Of a stretch of 64,000 nucleotides of DNA, positions 21,776 through 34,669 are shown piece by piece (positions within the stretch are counted from its first letter, which is position 1; the number at the start of each line of letters is the position of its first letter). The position numbers were made by a program, and so were the translations under genes. The stretch is from positions 19,910,088-19,974,087 of the forward strand of contig BRKX01000018.1 of the NCBI GenBank assembly GCA_026008535.1, read 5' to 3'. The notes below the pieces were generated by a model. The model was not told the origin of the DNA, searched no databases, and saw only the letters and a list, made by a program, of their open reading frames with translations. The DNA comes from Perilla frutescens. Taxonomy: Eukaryota; Streptophyta; Magnoliopsida; Lamiales; Lamiaceae.

Positions 21776-22217
21776 AACCTCCAAACTTAAGCTGTTGCTA
21801 GTCTTAAGCAACAAGAAAGAAAAGAAAAGAAATGATATGAAGTGATGATCAAGAAGATACTTGCCTCGGATTCGTCCTCAGATGCACTAAACTGAACATG
21901 AAAAGATTAGATAGTTAAAATTAATATCATTTCGATCAAAATCATTGGAATTACGCCCTCTCGAAAGGTAAATAGAAAAATTCACTCAACACTCAAGTGT
22001 ATGAGAGAACTCTCATAAATCAGAAAAATACAACAATCCACCATATGCTTGCAAATTGTCTATTTCTCCACTACTAAAAATTTGTAAACTTGAATTAAAA
22101 ATCAGCTAGGACTTGTGTTGGTTGTAATGTTGGCTCTTTGGACAGGTAGGTAAAATATGGCAAAGTGACTTACCCCAGAGACTCTTGAGTTAGCTACTCT
22201 CAATCATCCCCCAGAAA

Positions 22218-23488
22218 TGATGAAGCCATGCAAGCATTGAAGGCCTTGCCCGAGCTGCAATTCAAAGGTCCAATGATGTGACTTTGAGCGAAGAAATTAT
22301 AATGATATTTCCAAGTATTGATTCGCAAGAAGTTTGAGGAATTAGAAGATGCAACGTGCAGCCATGTTTTAGTTAATTTATTAACTAATGAAGATCAAGA
22401 TCATACCATGGAGAATATAACTTGAAGAGTTGAAGATGAAGCTGCAAAGTGGACGTGTGCAAGTGTGAAGAAATCGGCCCTTGATTTATTTAATTAGGGG
22501 TTGAATTTTATTTACACTATAGTATTTATTTTAATTAATTTAGACTATAGATTAGATCAGTTTTTATTTAATTTTATGTGTAATTTTCGTTTCTTATAGT
22601 ATAGGTTTGACTAGAATTATATTTAAGGCAATTTCCTACCTTGAATAGAATTCTAGTTTAGGTATTTTTCTAGTATAGTTAGAGATCATTTTTGGATAAG
22701 TTTTTAGGCCTTTTTTTCCACCTTAATTTCGTGCACAATGAACCCTATAAATAGGGGAACCATGTCACATTGATACTTTAGACATTATTGATTAAATTTG
22801 CTTTTGCATTCAATTTGTGTCTCAACCGTTCAGAGCTTTTGATTGTTTTCTGTCGAAAATCATCATTTTTCAAGCCTAGCAATTTCAAGTCTTATTCCAA
22901 GGGAATGTTCTAATTCATATGAGGAATTAGGGTAAACTCGCTAACCGAAGAATAACTTTGAGATTCATTTTCGTCGTACAAGATACGTCGGGGATTAATC
23001 GGGTTGCAATTCAACAACATTATCATCATCAACTCTATCTTCGACGTCCTTCATCACCATCCAGTCATCCATAACCCTTCCAAACCGCTAAGTCAGATCA
23101 TGTGTCAACCAACCACTATTCGTGTCCAATTCAAGATCCGTTCACCATAAACCGTAAGTCCTTCGCATCGTTATCATATCCTACCTACTCCTAACCCTTC
23201 TTCACCATATAACACAACCAAAACATCCTCTTTTCCCTGCCATAATAATCATTCCAAAACAGCCCCTTTGTGTTGGATTTTGTGTTCTATTTTTGTGTCA
23301 TCGTCTAGGTATCGTATTTAGGTCTAGATTCGTTTGATCATTGTTTCCGAGTTTCTATTCATTTAAGTCAGATTATTTTTGATATTTTTGAGTCTTAGAA
23401 TAGGGTTGAATCTTTTCAAGTTGACGTGTTTCGATCTAGAAGTCTTTCACGCGTCTTGTATCCTGTACAAATTGTCCGGATTACATCA
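22218..23488 (+). repeat. Chromovirus 5' LTR
   Basis: TG...CA termini. A TATA box lies in CCCTATAAATAGG at about 22741-22754. It contains about 60 bases (about 22829-22890) missing from the 3' LTR. Confidence 0.9.
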
Positions 23489-23494
23489 TAAATT

Positions 23495-23508
23495 TGGCAT
23501 CAGAGCCA
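23495..23508 (+). promoter_or_regulatory. Primer-binding site, initiator-Met-tRNA type
   Basis: TGGCATCAGAGCCA lies 6 bases after the LTR end. It differs at one base from the usual TGGTATCAGAGCC-type site complementary to the 3' end of plant initiator tRNA-Met. Confidence 0.75.
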
Positions 23509-24419
23509 CGTCTGCATAGCCGGTCGTGGTTCAATCCTACATGTCGATTTATTGCTTACGTGTCATTTATTTTTTTTACGTGTCATTCGTACGTGTCAAT
23601 CGAGTTGTAATAGTTTAGTTGTTCATTGAAAAAAAAAGAAACCGGATAAAAAAAAAAGAAAAGAGCTTTGGTAAAAAAAAAGAGACCGATTATCAAAAAC
23701 AAAAAAAAGAAAGAAAATCTGACGAAAAGAAAGAAAGAAATATCCAATTTGATTTTTAATTTACCTTTCGAGTTCTATTTTATTTTTGGTACCTCCTTTT
23801 TGGTACTAGTTCCTAGTTAGTAATTATCTTGTGAGTCTTATTTCTTTTGGAAACTTTCCTTATAATATAGTTCTTTAGTTGATAATTTCCAATTGAGTTA
23901 CATTTAATTTAGTATCTTCCATCTAGAGTCTAGTCTAATTAAGGTATTTTGATTGTGTCACACTAGTGGTACACATATCCAAATCCTTTCTTTCCTTCCT
24001 ACTTCTTTTATTTCCTTCCTTTCCTTCCTTTTACCCTAAAACACCCGGTTTTCCAGTTTTCATTTCCTCCCTACTATTCCTGCTCCCGAACTCCGATTTT
24101 TCTCCATAATACCATTCCAGAAGCGGAATGACGAGATGAACGAAACTCACGGATTTACCGTGATATAAGTGCTTTTTTTGGCCAAAATCCATTATCTTCA
24201 AGGTGAAATCGCCATCAGAAGTCCGAGCGGAGCCGATCTTAAGCAACGGAAGAGTCAACCATCACCACCATACACACTCCTATCACACGAGCACCACCAC
24301 ATACTTGAGAGCATACACGAGGGGTACAAATCCAAAGAGAAAATATGAGTGATTGTGAGGAATTGTGAGGTCCTACACCTTGTTTTTCTTTCACGTTTGT
24401 TCATTGTTTGCAGGTACAC
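23509..24419 (+). other. Chromovirus untranslated leader
   Basis: Between primer site and gag lies non-coding sequence with A-rich tracts (23630-23730) and T/C-rich stretches. TTTGCAG just before the gag ATG resembles a splice acceptor. No coding frame is supported. Confidence 0.5.
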
Positions 24420-25671
24420 ATGGAGTTCAGAGACGGTTACAATAAGACGCATGATAAGGCACCCACATCACCTAGTACTCCTACAGACGCGACCTCATCT
24501 ATGCCACAGCCGTAGGATGCCCAGTACCACCATCAAGAACTGGAGCATAAGCTAGATAGTTCATTCGCCAAGATGATGGCACAACTTGAGCTTCTTACTG
24601 CTCGAATTTCTGTACCACTAGTTCAAGGCCAACCTGTCCAGCCAGAAGAAGCAGTTCGACACCCAGCAGCAGCTCAGCATCACCAACCTCAAGTACAGTT
24701 TAACGATCCCTATGATTGTGAGGCTGAAGAAGGTTATGGTGACTTTGCAGAGGAGTTAGAGGCTGAGTACGATCCATATCAGAGACGTGACCGACCACGT
24801 TTACCCTACAGATAAGCAGCCCGACGTGCAGGCCCCGACAGCTTGTTGAACAACATCAAAACAAGCATTCCAGAGTTTGAAGGCCTTCAAGATCCTGATC
24901 TGTACTTGGATTGGGAATGTAAGGTATACAAGATCTTTACGTGCTATGATTTTCCAGAGATCAAGAAGGTCCAGTTAGCATGCTTGGAGTTTAGAGGCTA
25001 TGCAGCCTCATGGTGGGAGATTCAGCAGGAGCGACACAGGCATGAAAGATATCCTCCCATCGATACTTGGGAAGAGATGAAAGGATTGATGCGTGGCCGA
25101 TTCATTCTTGGTGCACTATGAGAGAGAGCTCGAGAAGAAGCTCAACCGGATCAAGCAAGGTACACAATCAGTTGAGGAGTACCATAAAGAGCTTGAGACC
25201 GCCCTGAATCGAGATGGGAAACAAGAGACTTTGAATGCTACCATCATCCGGTACATTGAATGCATGAATTCTGACATCGCATGTGAAGTTGAACTCAAGA
25301 ACTTCACAAGTATAGAAGAGATGGTGCATTACACATCAATTGTGGAGAGACAACTCATAAAGGGACGACGGAGATCTACATCACCTTCTACCCCTTCTAC
25401 TGAGCCTACTCGACCCAGAGGACAGTCCGGACCGCCCGAGCGGCTTTTCAACCGTTCTACCCCGCAGTCCAGTCGTAGACCTGAGTCTACACCCGCACCG
25501 CCTGCACGGCTGATCTATACACAGCCCAATCCACCTAGCCCAGCACCCAATGCAGGCCAGAATCGAGCTAGAGACATCCGGTGCCATAAGTGCCAAGGTT
25601 GGGGCCACTTTCAGAACCAGTGTCCAAATCGACATGTTCTGTTCATCACCGAACATAATGAGATCGAGTAA
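24420..25671 (+). pseudogene. Chromovirus gag, frame broken
   Basis: The ATG at 24420 opens a frame with stops at 24513 (TAG) and 24813 (TAA), then a one-base shift near 25105-25115. The capsid region reads IPEFEGLQDPDLYLDWE, ASWWEIQQERHRH and INTWEE-like IDTWEEMKGLMRGRF, then HYERELEKKLNRIKQGTQS, typical of the plant gypsy retrotrans_gag domain. A single zinc knuckle CHKCQGWGHFQNQC (CX2CX4HX4C) lies near 25592-25633. Gag would package the RNA. In this copy it cannot be made in one piece. Confidence 0.9.
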
Positions 25672-26535
25672 GCCAGTGAGGATGAGGAGCAGCCCGTAGT
25701 TGACACCAAGAAAGAGCCAGAGATGCTTTCAATTGACTCAGATGAAGAGAAACCCGAGCTTCTTCATGTTAGTCTTGTGTCCATTCGCAGTCTGAGCATG
25801 AATCGTGAAGAAGAGCAGCCGGATCAACGTGAGAACATTTTTTACACGTGTGGCTATCTAAGATCAAACCTGCTCGATGATAATAGACAGTGGAAGTGTG
25901 ATCAACACCATTAGCCAGTTTGCAGTTAACAAATTAGCACCGACCACCATCAAGCATCCGAAGCCGTACAAGTTGCAGTGGCTTATGGATTGAGGAGAGA
26001 TCAAATTAACGGCTCAGGTAAGTGTCTCATTCACTATTGGTCAATTTTCTGACTCTGTTGTTTGCGATGATATTCATATGGATACAACGCACATATTGTT
26101 AGGGAGACCATGGCAGTTTGACAGATAAGCGGTTCATGATGGCTTTGCGAACACATACACCGTGAAGAGAGACGGACGAACCACTACATTGAAGCCGCTG
26201 TCTCCTAAAGCCATTGCTAAGGATCAAAGACTCATGCAAGAGAGGTTTAGAGCTGAGAGAGCAAAGAAGGTAGCAGCCGCATCCCGGATCACCGCCGATG
26301 GTATCCATTCGGCAGAATCCTTCACCAAGGCCGCCACCCCCTCTTTTACAGCTAAGGCAACCCCTAAACCACCTTTTAAAGATTCCTTTGTGCGTGGGAA
26401 TTCATCTGGCTCAGCTGCAAAGAAAGATCAAAACTGCAGCTTGTTTATTTCAGTGAAAGGCATAGAAAAACATTAAAAACAGGTTTACCTTTTGTTCTTC
26501 TATCTTATAAGAGTAGTGCTATTAATGATGTTTCT
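25672..26535 (+). pseudogene. Chromovirus protease region, degenerate
   Basis: The region carries the linker downstream of protease (DGRTTTLKPLSPKAIAKDQR and ERFRAERAKKVAAASR at about 26170-26290). The aspartic protease core is scattered over frames at 25840-26130; I cannot find an intact DSG/DGG triad. ILLGRPWQF-like sequence near 26096-26115 marks its end. Confidence 0.7.
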
Positions 26536-27918
26536 TTGCCTAGTGTCGTGCAGCCACTTATGGAGGAGTTCGCGGATGTGTTCTCGGAAGAGATTCCAAG
26601 TGGATTACTTCCAGTTCGTGGGATCGAGCACCAGATCGATTTCCAGTCCGGTGCCATCTTGCCAAATCGGCCAGCATACCGGACGTCCCCTGAAGAGACT
26701 GAGGAGATTGACAGACAAGTGAAGGAGTTGCTTGATAAGAAGCAGATTCAAGAGTCGATGAGCCCTTGCGCAGTTCTAGTCATTCTACTACTGAAGAAGA
26801 ACAACGAGTGGAGAATGTGCATGGACTACCGCGCCATCAACAAGATAACAATAAAGTATCAATTCCCTATCCCTAGATTAGATGATATGCTTGATGAATT
26901 ATCCGGTTCTAAAGTCTTTTCTAAAATTGATTTGTCTTCTGGTTATTTTCAAGTTAGAATTCATGAAGGGGATGGGTGGAAAATAGCTTTTAAGACTAAG
27001 CATGGTTTATATGAGTGGTTAGTTATGCCTTTTGGTCTCACTAATGCACCGAGCACTTTTATGAGATTAATGAACCATGTTTTGCATGATGTGATTAGGA
27101 AATTTGTTATTGTGTACTTTGATGATATCCTGATTTACAGTCACGATGCACAGACGTACCTAGCACACCTTAGGCGCGTTTTTTATATTCTGAGATCAGC
27201 CAAGTTGTATGGAAATCTGTCTAAATGTTATTTTTGTTTAGATGAGGTTGTATTTCTTGGTTTTTTTGTGAGTATACGTGGCATTGAGGTTGACTGTTCT
27301 AAAATCAAAGCGATTGAAGAATGGCCAACGCCAAAGTCAGCCACGGAGGTTCGATCCTTTCACGGCCTTGTCGGATTTTATCATCGCTTTGTGCGCGATT
27401 TTTCCAGCATTGCCGCGCCTCTTACTGAGCTAAGTAAGAATGATCGTAAGTTTGAGTGAGATAAAGCACATCATGAAGCATTTACACGTTTGAAGCTTCT
27501 TTTATGTCATGCACCTGTTTTGTGTTTACCTGATTTTCATAAGGGTTTTGAGATTGAATGCGATGCCTTCGGAATAGGTATTGGTGTTGTTTTGATGCAG
27601 GAACGACATCCAGTCGCCTACTTCAGTGATAAATTAAATGGTGCAGCTCTGCGTTATTCCACCTATGACAAAGAGTTGTACGCATTGAAGAGATCATTGG
27701 AGACGTGGCAGCATTATCTGTGGCCAAAGGAGTTCGTGATTCACACGGACCATGAGAGCTTAAAGCATTTGAAAGGGCAGAAAAATCTGAATAAGAGGCA
27801 TGCGAGATGGGTAGAGCTCATCGAGTCCTTCCCATACATCATCAAATACAAGAAAAGAGAAGAAAACATTGTAGCCGATGCCCTATCTCGACGGTACACG
27901 TTACTGAATTTGATGCAT
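26536..27918 (+). pseudogene. Chromovirus reverse transcriptase and RNase H
   Basis: RT runs from FADVFSEEIPSGLLPVRGIE through WRMCMDYRAINKITIKYQFP, IDLSSGYFQVRI and MPFGLTNAPSTFMRL to the intact catalytic box YFDDILIY. A TGA at 27457 replaces the Trp usual in the FEW(D/T) linker. RNase H follows in the same frame (IECDAFGIGIGVVLMQE, YSTYDKELYALKRSLETWQHYL, IHTDHESLKHL, ENIVADALSRR). Catalytic residues are visible in both domains, so the enzyme part is lightly damaged. Confidence 0.92.
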
Positions 27919-29232
27919 GCTAGAATGCTTAGTTTTGAGTCGATTAAGAGTCTATATGCATGTGATCCATTCTTTGCTTCGATTTTTGATGAGTGTTCGA
28001 AAAAGTCTAAGTCTTTTGATGGGTTTTACGTGCATGATGGATTTTTATTTCGTGGTTCTCAATTATGCATTCCTAGTTGTTCTATACATGAGTTACTTAT
28101 GTTAGAATCGCATGCGGGAGGTTTAATGGGTCACTTTGGTGTGAATAAAACATTAAGCATGTTGTATAAGCATTTTTATTGGCCGCATATGAGAAGAGTT
28201 GTTGAGCATGTGTGTAGTAGATGTGTTACTTGCCATAGGTCTAAGTCTACTTCACATCCGTTTGGTTTATACACGTCTCTGCCCGTCCCTAGTTCACCTT
28301 GGATTGATTTGTATATGGATTTTATCTTAGGTTTACCTAGGTCTAGATCGGGTAAGGATTCTGTGTTTGTAGTTGTTGATCATTTTTCTAAAATGGCGCA
28401 TTTCATTGCATGTAGAAAAACTGATAATGTTGTGCATATTGCCAATCTATTCTTTGTGCATGTAGTTAGATTGCATGGCATTCCTAAAACTATTGTTAGT
28501 GATAGGGATTCCAAGTTCTTAGCACATTTTTGGAGAGTTTTATGGGGAAAACTAGGGACTAAGTTGTTGTTTTCTACTGCTTGTCATCCACAAACCGATG
28601 GTCAAACTGAGGTTGTGAATCGCACTTTAGGCACACTAATTAGGTCTTTAATTAAAAACAATCTGAAGTCTTGGGAAGAATGTTTACCTTACGCTGAATT
28701 TGCATATAATCGTGTGGTACATTCTTCTACTAATATGTCTCCGTTAACGCCTACTGATTGTTACCTTTACCTGTTGAGCATCTAACAAGTGTTAAAGGTT
28801 TGAAACGAGCTGAGCAAGTTAATGAGATGCATGAGAGAGTGCATGCCCGCATTGAGCACAAAGGGAAGCACAACGGCCAAATCCAGAAATGTGTGACGCA
28901 AACAAGTGATCTTTCAGCCCGGAGATCGTGTTTGGATTCATCTGAGTCCCGGATAGTTTCCAAATTTGAGAAAGTCCAAGTTGTCACCACATGGAGACGG
29001 TGCTTTCACAGTTCTGAGTTGTGTAAACGACAATGCTTACCGCATTGATCTTCCCGGTGACTATAAATGTTCTTCAACTTTCAATATTGCTGATTTATCT
29101 CCGTTTGTTGCAGATGGGTTCGATCAAGATGATGATCCAAATTCGAGGATGAATTCTCTTCAGCAGGGGGGAATGATGAAGCCATGCAAGGCATTGAAGG
29201 CCTTGAACCCAAGCTGCAATTCAAAGGTCTAA
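27919..29232 (+). pseudogene. Chromovirus integrase, 3' end running into the LTR
   Basis: The zinc-binding HHCC domain is intact (HAGGLMGHFGVNKTL ... CSRCVTCHRSK). The catalytic core has Asp in YMDFILGLPRS, Asp in VSDRDSKFLAHFW and Glu in GQTEVVNRTLGTL. A small deletion plus frameshift near 28735-28760 breaks the frame within the SPLTPTD region. The C-terminal part (RKSKLSPHGDGAFTVL, NDNAYRIDLPGDYKCSSTFN, LSPFVADG) continues in other frames and overlaps the first ~59 bases of the 3' LTR. I see no clear classical chromodomain. Confidence 0.9.
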
Positions 29233-30383
29233 TGACGTGACTTCGAGCGAAGAAATTACAAGGATATTTCTAAATGTTGATTCGCAAGAAGTTCAATGAA
29301 TTAGAAGATGCAAAGTGCAGCCATGTTTTAGTTAATTTATTAACTAATAAAGATCAAGATCATACCATGGAGAATATAACTTGAAGATTTGAAGATGAAG
29401 CTGCAAAGTGGACGTGTGCAAGTGTGAAGAAATCGGCCCTTGATTTATTTAATTAGGGGTTAAATTTTATTTAGACTATAGTATTTATTTTAATTAATTT
29501 AGACTATAGTTTAGATTAGCTTTTATTTAATTTTATGTGTAATTTTCATTCCTTATAGTATAGGTTTGACTAGAATTGTATTGAAGGCAATTTCCTACCT
29601 TGAATAGAATTCTAGTTTAGGTATTTTTCTAGTATAGTTAGAGATCCTTTTTGGATCAATTTTTAGGCCTTCTTTCCACCTTAATTTCGTGCACAATGAA
29701 CCCTATAAATAGGGAAACCATGTCACATTGATATTTTAGACATTATTGATTAAATTTGCTTTTGCATTCAATTTGTGTCTCAAGTCTTATTCCAAGGGAA
29801 CATTCTAATTCACACGAGGAATTAGGGTTAACTCGCTAACCAAAGAATAACTTTGAGATTCATTTTCGTCGTACAAGATATGCCGGGGATTAATCGGGTT
29901 GCAATTCAACAACACTATCATCATCAACTCCATCTTTGACGTCCTTCATCACCATCTAGTCGTCCATAACCCTTCCAAACTGCCCAGTCAGATCGTGTGT
30001 CGACCAACAACTGTTTGTGTCCAATTCAAGATCCGTTCACCATAAACTGTAAGTCTTTCACATCGTTATCATATCCTACCTACTCCTAACCCTTCTTCAT
30101 CATATAACACAACCAAAACATCCTCTTTTCCCAGTCATAATAATCATTCTAAAACAGCCCCTTTGTGTTAGATTTTGTGTTCTATTTTTGTGTCACCGTC
30201 TAGGTATCGTATTTAGGTCTAGATTCGTTTGATCATTGTTTTTGAGTTTCTATTCATTTAAGTCAGATTATTTTTTATATTTTTGAGTCTTAGAGTAGAG
30301 TTGAATCCTTCCAAGTTGACGTGTTTCGATCTAGAAGTCTTCCGCGTGTCTCGTATCCTGTACAAATTGTCCGGGTTACATCA
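29174..30383 (+). repeat. Chromovirus 3' LTR
   Basis: It follows a CAGCAGGGGGGAA polypurine tract (29161-29173) and ends ACATCA. The TATA box CCCTATAAATAGGG is kept at about 29700-29713. Compared with the 5' LTR it lacks about 60 bases near 29783; the junction shares a short TCAAGTC-like word, suggesting a microhomology deletion. Confidence 0.9.
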
Positions 30384-30388
30384 AGAAA

Positions 30389-31520
30389 TCACAGCAAGTG
30401 TCAAATCTCAGCAGAACTAACATTTGTTTAGTTTCCTTCTGCCTTTCCAACATTAAATAGATAAACCAACAGAACATGCTATAATTCACAAATAAAAAGC
30501 ACAAGTGCTGGGTAAGTCCTTGACGCTATCTTTTTTCTCTCCTCTTTTTTTTTTTTTCTAAGAACACACATATATATATAAACATATACACACATTTTTC
30601 TCTTTTCTTCTTTTTCATTAGAGCTTATCAGACTTATTTCAACAATTTCCCACAACACAATAATTGTACATAGCATGATAGCAAATCTTACACTGTTAAT
30701 CCACACCAATAATTCCCAATCATCAGAACATGAAATTCCTTGGTTCCCCTGGCTATCAAAAGAATAGGCTTAAATAGGCTCAAACGGGCTAACTAGAGAA
30801 TCTTTCAGAGATAGGTAGAAATATAGGCGAAAATAATTGGTAACAAAGACGGCCTATGATCATTTTTCTAATTCAAATAAACTGTGTAATCTCGAGATTG
30901 AAACCAGAGCAAGTTCTAAGGATTGACTGCATTAACTGACCACTCAGACAATAAACCATGCTAAACAAATATAACAATCAAGGTTCAAAATTTTCACAGG
31001 TTTATATGCATAATTCCAACAATTCCTCAATCCATGCTACTAATTCCCACCATCAACAATCAACCATGCTCACATAGAACATCAAAAATCGAAAAATTTG
31101 GAAGAAATTTTTGATACCTTACAATCCATGAATCCTCATCGACAATTCCAATCACACCAAATCACAACCTTACCAATGCCATATTGTCATCGATCAAGCC
31201 ATCGCAACAATGAAAGAATCAAAGATGAAAAGCCGCTCTCGAAAATCAAAACAACAAAATGTTGCTTCTAAAAAAACAAACACACTAAAAAAATGAAAAT
31301 AAGTTAAAGAGAATAAGGAAAATGAAGCTACATGAGCCGGAGAAATATATCAATATACGTACAACCATATCAAAAGAGTAAAGAGAAATAAACAAACAGA
31401 GTACAACATAAAATCATCATAAAAAATACATGCCTTATAAAAAATAAATCTATCCTAACCTCCTTAAATCCCCAAACTTATTCAAAACTCCAGTACGAAT
31501 AAGTTTGCAAGGAATAAAAA
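30389..31520 (-). other. Family A 3' untranslated region, minus strand
   Basis: Non-coding on the minus strand and collinear with 43235-44400 (minus) and, inverted, 47040-48180 (plus). Near 31467-31480 the complement reads TAAGTTTGGGGATTT, a polypurine-like tract just after the accessory ORF stop. T-rich and TA microsatellite stretches lie at 30540-30600. Confidence 0.65.
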
Positions 31521-32861
31521 TTAAGATAGACTAATTCTCAAATCATTGAGGCCCAAGAGGTGGATACTGAAAATGAGGATCATAGAAATGGTGTTCCATC
31601 CTCGCATCATATTCATGAGCTTCGCCATGTTGGCATTGTGCGACAACATCTGGCCCGATATGTGGGAGAGTACCTGATCCTGGCGAGTCATCCCATGCTC
31701 AAGATGTGAGATATCCCGGTGCAGCAGATCCATGTCTCTTAAGAGACTTCTGATGTCGCGCTGTATCTCACCAAACTGCAAATCAGACGGTACTTCAGAG
31801 GTGCTCGCTCTCCTGTGGAAAGATTTCAGACGGTTCTTCTGTTTGCGGCTGCATCGTCATGGCCGTGGCCTCATATTCTGGGGAGGTGGTGGCGGTATCT
31901 CATGCTCTTCTTCTTCCTCATCAATGGCAACTTCCTCTTCCTCAGCCTCTTCGACCTCTCTAGTAGCTCGGTACGCGGGCGTGTCCATCAACCAATTGTC
32001 TTGCTCATAGATCGTGGACATGGTGGTCAGCTGGACAATAGGTAATGGAAAGTTCACCCTCTCCTTCTGCAGCAGCAAATAAGGGGATGTGACGACTGAA
32101 GAAACCTAGAGTGCATCAATGCACGCACATCTACATCGATAAACCCCTCTGCGATCGCCATCCCATCCAATGAAATGCCAAAGTGGAGAGCTATGGGCGT
32201 AATAAGGCCACCAAAGTAAATCTTGCCCGAGCTCAACATGCTGGCTTGACTTACCCAACGATCCACCAAGAACTATCCTAAATCCATGCTAGTGCCCGAC
32301 AACATGCACCAAAGAGAAAAGATCTCAAAGGTGTGAACCGCACTGCTATCCTGTCATCCAAACACAGAGCATGCCATCACCCTCTGAATATAGTGGAGCA
32401 TAGGATTGTAGATGCTCTGTTCTCGTGCCTTATTGGTGGCAAATGTGCATGGTATGTCCTCCGCCCAGGCAATCGATCTTCAAACATGCCCGACTCTAAA
32501 AGCTCAAGGGGACTCATAGAAGCCCTGGACTATGGTATGTTAGACTCTGTTGAGCTCCTTGAAGCTCAATAAATGCCTTGCATTTCCTAGTTGAAAGCTG
32601 ATGTCTCCATCAAATCGTGAAACTGAGCTCAATAACTCCAGACTAACCTCAGATAAGTTAGCCACCTCTCTCTCATGATATAAGCCCACTGCACTCGTTT
32701 TATCAAGGCCCACACAGGTTCGGTAATGCCTAGCTCTCGACAAAGCCCATCACAAATGTACCGGCTCAGCTTCACCTTATACCGACGCATATACCCCCAA
32801 CGCTCAGAGTAACCCTGAGAGTGAAAACAAACTCTCATTCGGTGCGCATCACAGCTATTGG
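31521..32861 (-). pseudogene. Athila-like accessory ORF, minus strand, cut by the LARD
   Basis: The minus strand keeps the N-terminal helical domain in pieces (SRYICDGLCRELGITEPVWA, WLTYLRLVWSY, ISFQLGNARHLLSFKELNRV), then a middle domain (FGGLITPIALHFGISLDGMA), an acidic stretch (EEEEVAIDEEEEEHE) and a coiled-coil-like tail (LRDMDLLHRDISHLEHGMTR). Several frameshifts and stops interrupt it. The layout matches the copies at 44413-45253, 45659-47014 and 52429-54018. It resembles the plant Athila ORF-1 family in pattern (x-L-x-EFL, FxLG..xxL...ELN). No membrane segment is evident. Its function is unknown. Confidence 0.7.
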
Positions 32862-33472
32862 TGTTTAGTGTATATTTATCATATTTTATCATAGGCATTT
32901 TGTATCTTTAGTAGGTGTTTCTTCTTTGTTTTTATGTGATTTTTATGCTATTTCCTTCACTTTTGCTCTTTTGGTGAGTCATGTAGATTTGCACAATGTC
33001 TTGTGAAAATGGAGGATAAATGACTGCAAAATTTGAGGGATTCAAGATAATGAGAAGATAGAGAATCGAATAAGGAGCGCGTAGCAAGTTGAATCGGGTC
33101 AATCGGCGAAGAAACGAGGGAGAACAAAGCAAAACCATAGAAGCTGCTGAAGACAGGAATGGCACAGCAGCCGCCACGGCGCATGGCCCCGCCGCAGTGC
33201 ATGAGGCCTCTTGGAAAGTCTCCCCGCACCCGCGCAGCACTCCGCCGGCGCGCGGGGTGCCCATTTTCGCCTCCCGAATCAGTTTTTAACCCTTTCTTCG
33301 ATGCAATCCCACTCCTTATTTCCTTCTTTTCAATTCTCAGCTGAAAATGGAGTGTAGAAGAAGACTTTTGGAGGCTAGATTAGTAGGGGAGTGGGGGATT
33401 TAATTTCCCCATTAATTTCTTCTTTGCTTTTGTCCCCCGATCTTTGACAAATCTCCCCAAAAATCTTTACTC

Positions 33473-33515
<43 letters not shown>

Positions 33516-33576
33516 AAATCAAATAAAAAGGGGACTTCTCCCCATTCACTTGACACATCACCTCTCATCTATTCAC

Positions 33577-33614
<38 letters not shown>

Positions 33615-34665
33615 ATTTTCCTTCTCTCCATCTTCACCACTTCTCCCATCACTTTTCTTCACCACCACCACCGATCCAAAGAAGGAGAAAGGAGAAGAAG
33701 AAGAGGCAAGAGGGCTAGAGCTCAAGGAGGAAGGCCCGAGAAGAGGAGCCCGACATCAAGCCATCCGCGGAAGCTAAGCTTGGTGGAGGGACTCCACTTT
33801 GATGACGGCCCGAGAAGAGGAATCTGACTTCAAGCCATCTGCGGAAACTAAGCTTGGACAAAGAGGCTCCGATTTGGTATTTCTTTCCCAAGACTCTTGA
33901 GAAAACAAACAATATTGTATAAGTTGTATGGATTTTATCTTTTGGTTGTTGAATAAATGACTTTTATGATGTTAATGTTGTTTTAATCATGGTGTTGGGT
34001 GAATTTCTACATTATGGGATGGATAATCGATTTGGTTTCGAATCTATGATCGTTATTGTTGGTTGTTGTTGTTGGAATTGTGCTTATCATGTTAGAGTAA
34101 TTGATCACTACTTGAGCATTGCTAGGATTTAGATGAAACTAGAAGGTGTTTCAAAATCCTGAAATTGGTTCCTTCAACGTTAGGTGGATGGGGTTCCTAA
34201 GCCTAATATGTTTTTCTTGCTCATTTGATATAGCTAAAAGGGGCTTAGTTGATAGACAGTGACAGTAATTGATATTAAGCCTTTTGAGAGGGTCTATTGG
34301 ATGTGTGAGATTAACATTACCAACCTTAATCGAGCTAGGAGAGAAACCAATGAGAGAATCACACCCTAATGCTCTTCTCATAATCCTATCCTCTATCTTT
34401 GTGTTTGGTGGTGCAATTAGTTAATTTTACTTGCTTTAATTAGGTAGATTAGTATAATTTTCCTTCCCCTTGTTTAGAGTGTTTAGGATGTATTTAATTT
34501 TATTGTGCTTGACAACGATTTTGGCATAGAAAGATAATCGCCCACATGAAGCTTTCATCGAGAGACACGACCCAAGTTAGCTCACCGCCCTACAATCGAT
34601 CCAGTCCTATTGTGGGAGTCCGGATCAAAGTAGTCTTGCGTGTGGAGTCAAATTCGGACACAACA
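32862..34665 (+). repeat. LARD 5' LTR
   Basis: TG...CA ends. It contains two long CT tracts (about 33473-33513 and 33580-33612) and a 74-bp imperfect tandem duplication starting at 33733 and 33807 (GGCCCGAGAAGAGG...). Open frames here are composition artefacts. Confidence 0.93.
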
Positions 34666-34669
34666 ATTT

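Larger units (their letters stand above)
22218..30383 (+). mobile_element. CRM/Reina-like chromovirus (Ty3/gypsy), full-length with broken frames
   Basis: LTRs of 1271 bp (22218-23488) and 1210 bp (29174-30383) start TGATGAAGCC and end ACATCA. The element is flanked by perfect AGAAA duplications (22213-22217 and 30384-30388). Removing it restores the host sequence CCCCAGAAATCA seen intact at about 43230. Internal order is primer site, gag, protease, RT, RNase H and integrase, as in Ty3/gypsy. Integrase wording and a pol frame that runs into the 3' LTR resemble the CRM/Reina side of the chromoviruses; clade placement is tentative. Stops in gag and at the RT/RNase H join, plus frameshifts, make it non-autonomous now. 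Confidence 0.9.

Noticed and set aside
33089..33827. Arg/Ser-rich open frames within the LARD LTRs
   Set aside because: They arise from CT tracts and GC-rich patches and lie inside LTRs; no conserved domain.
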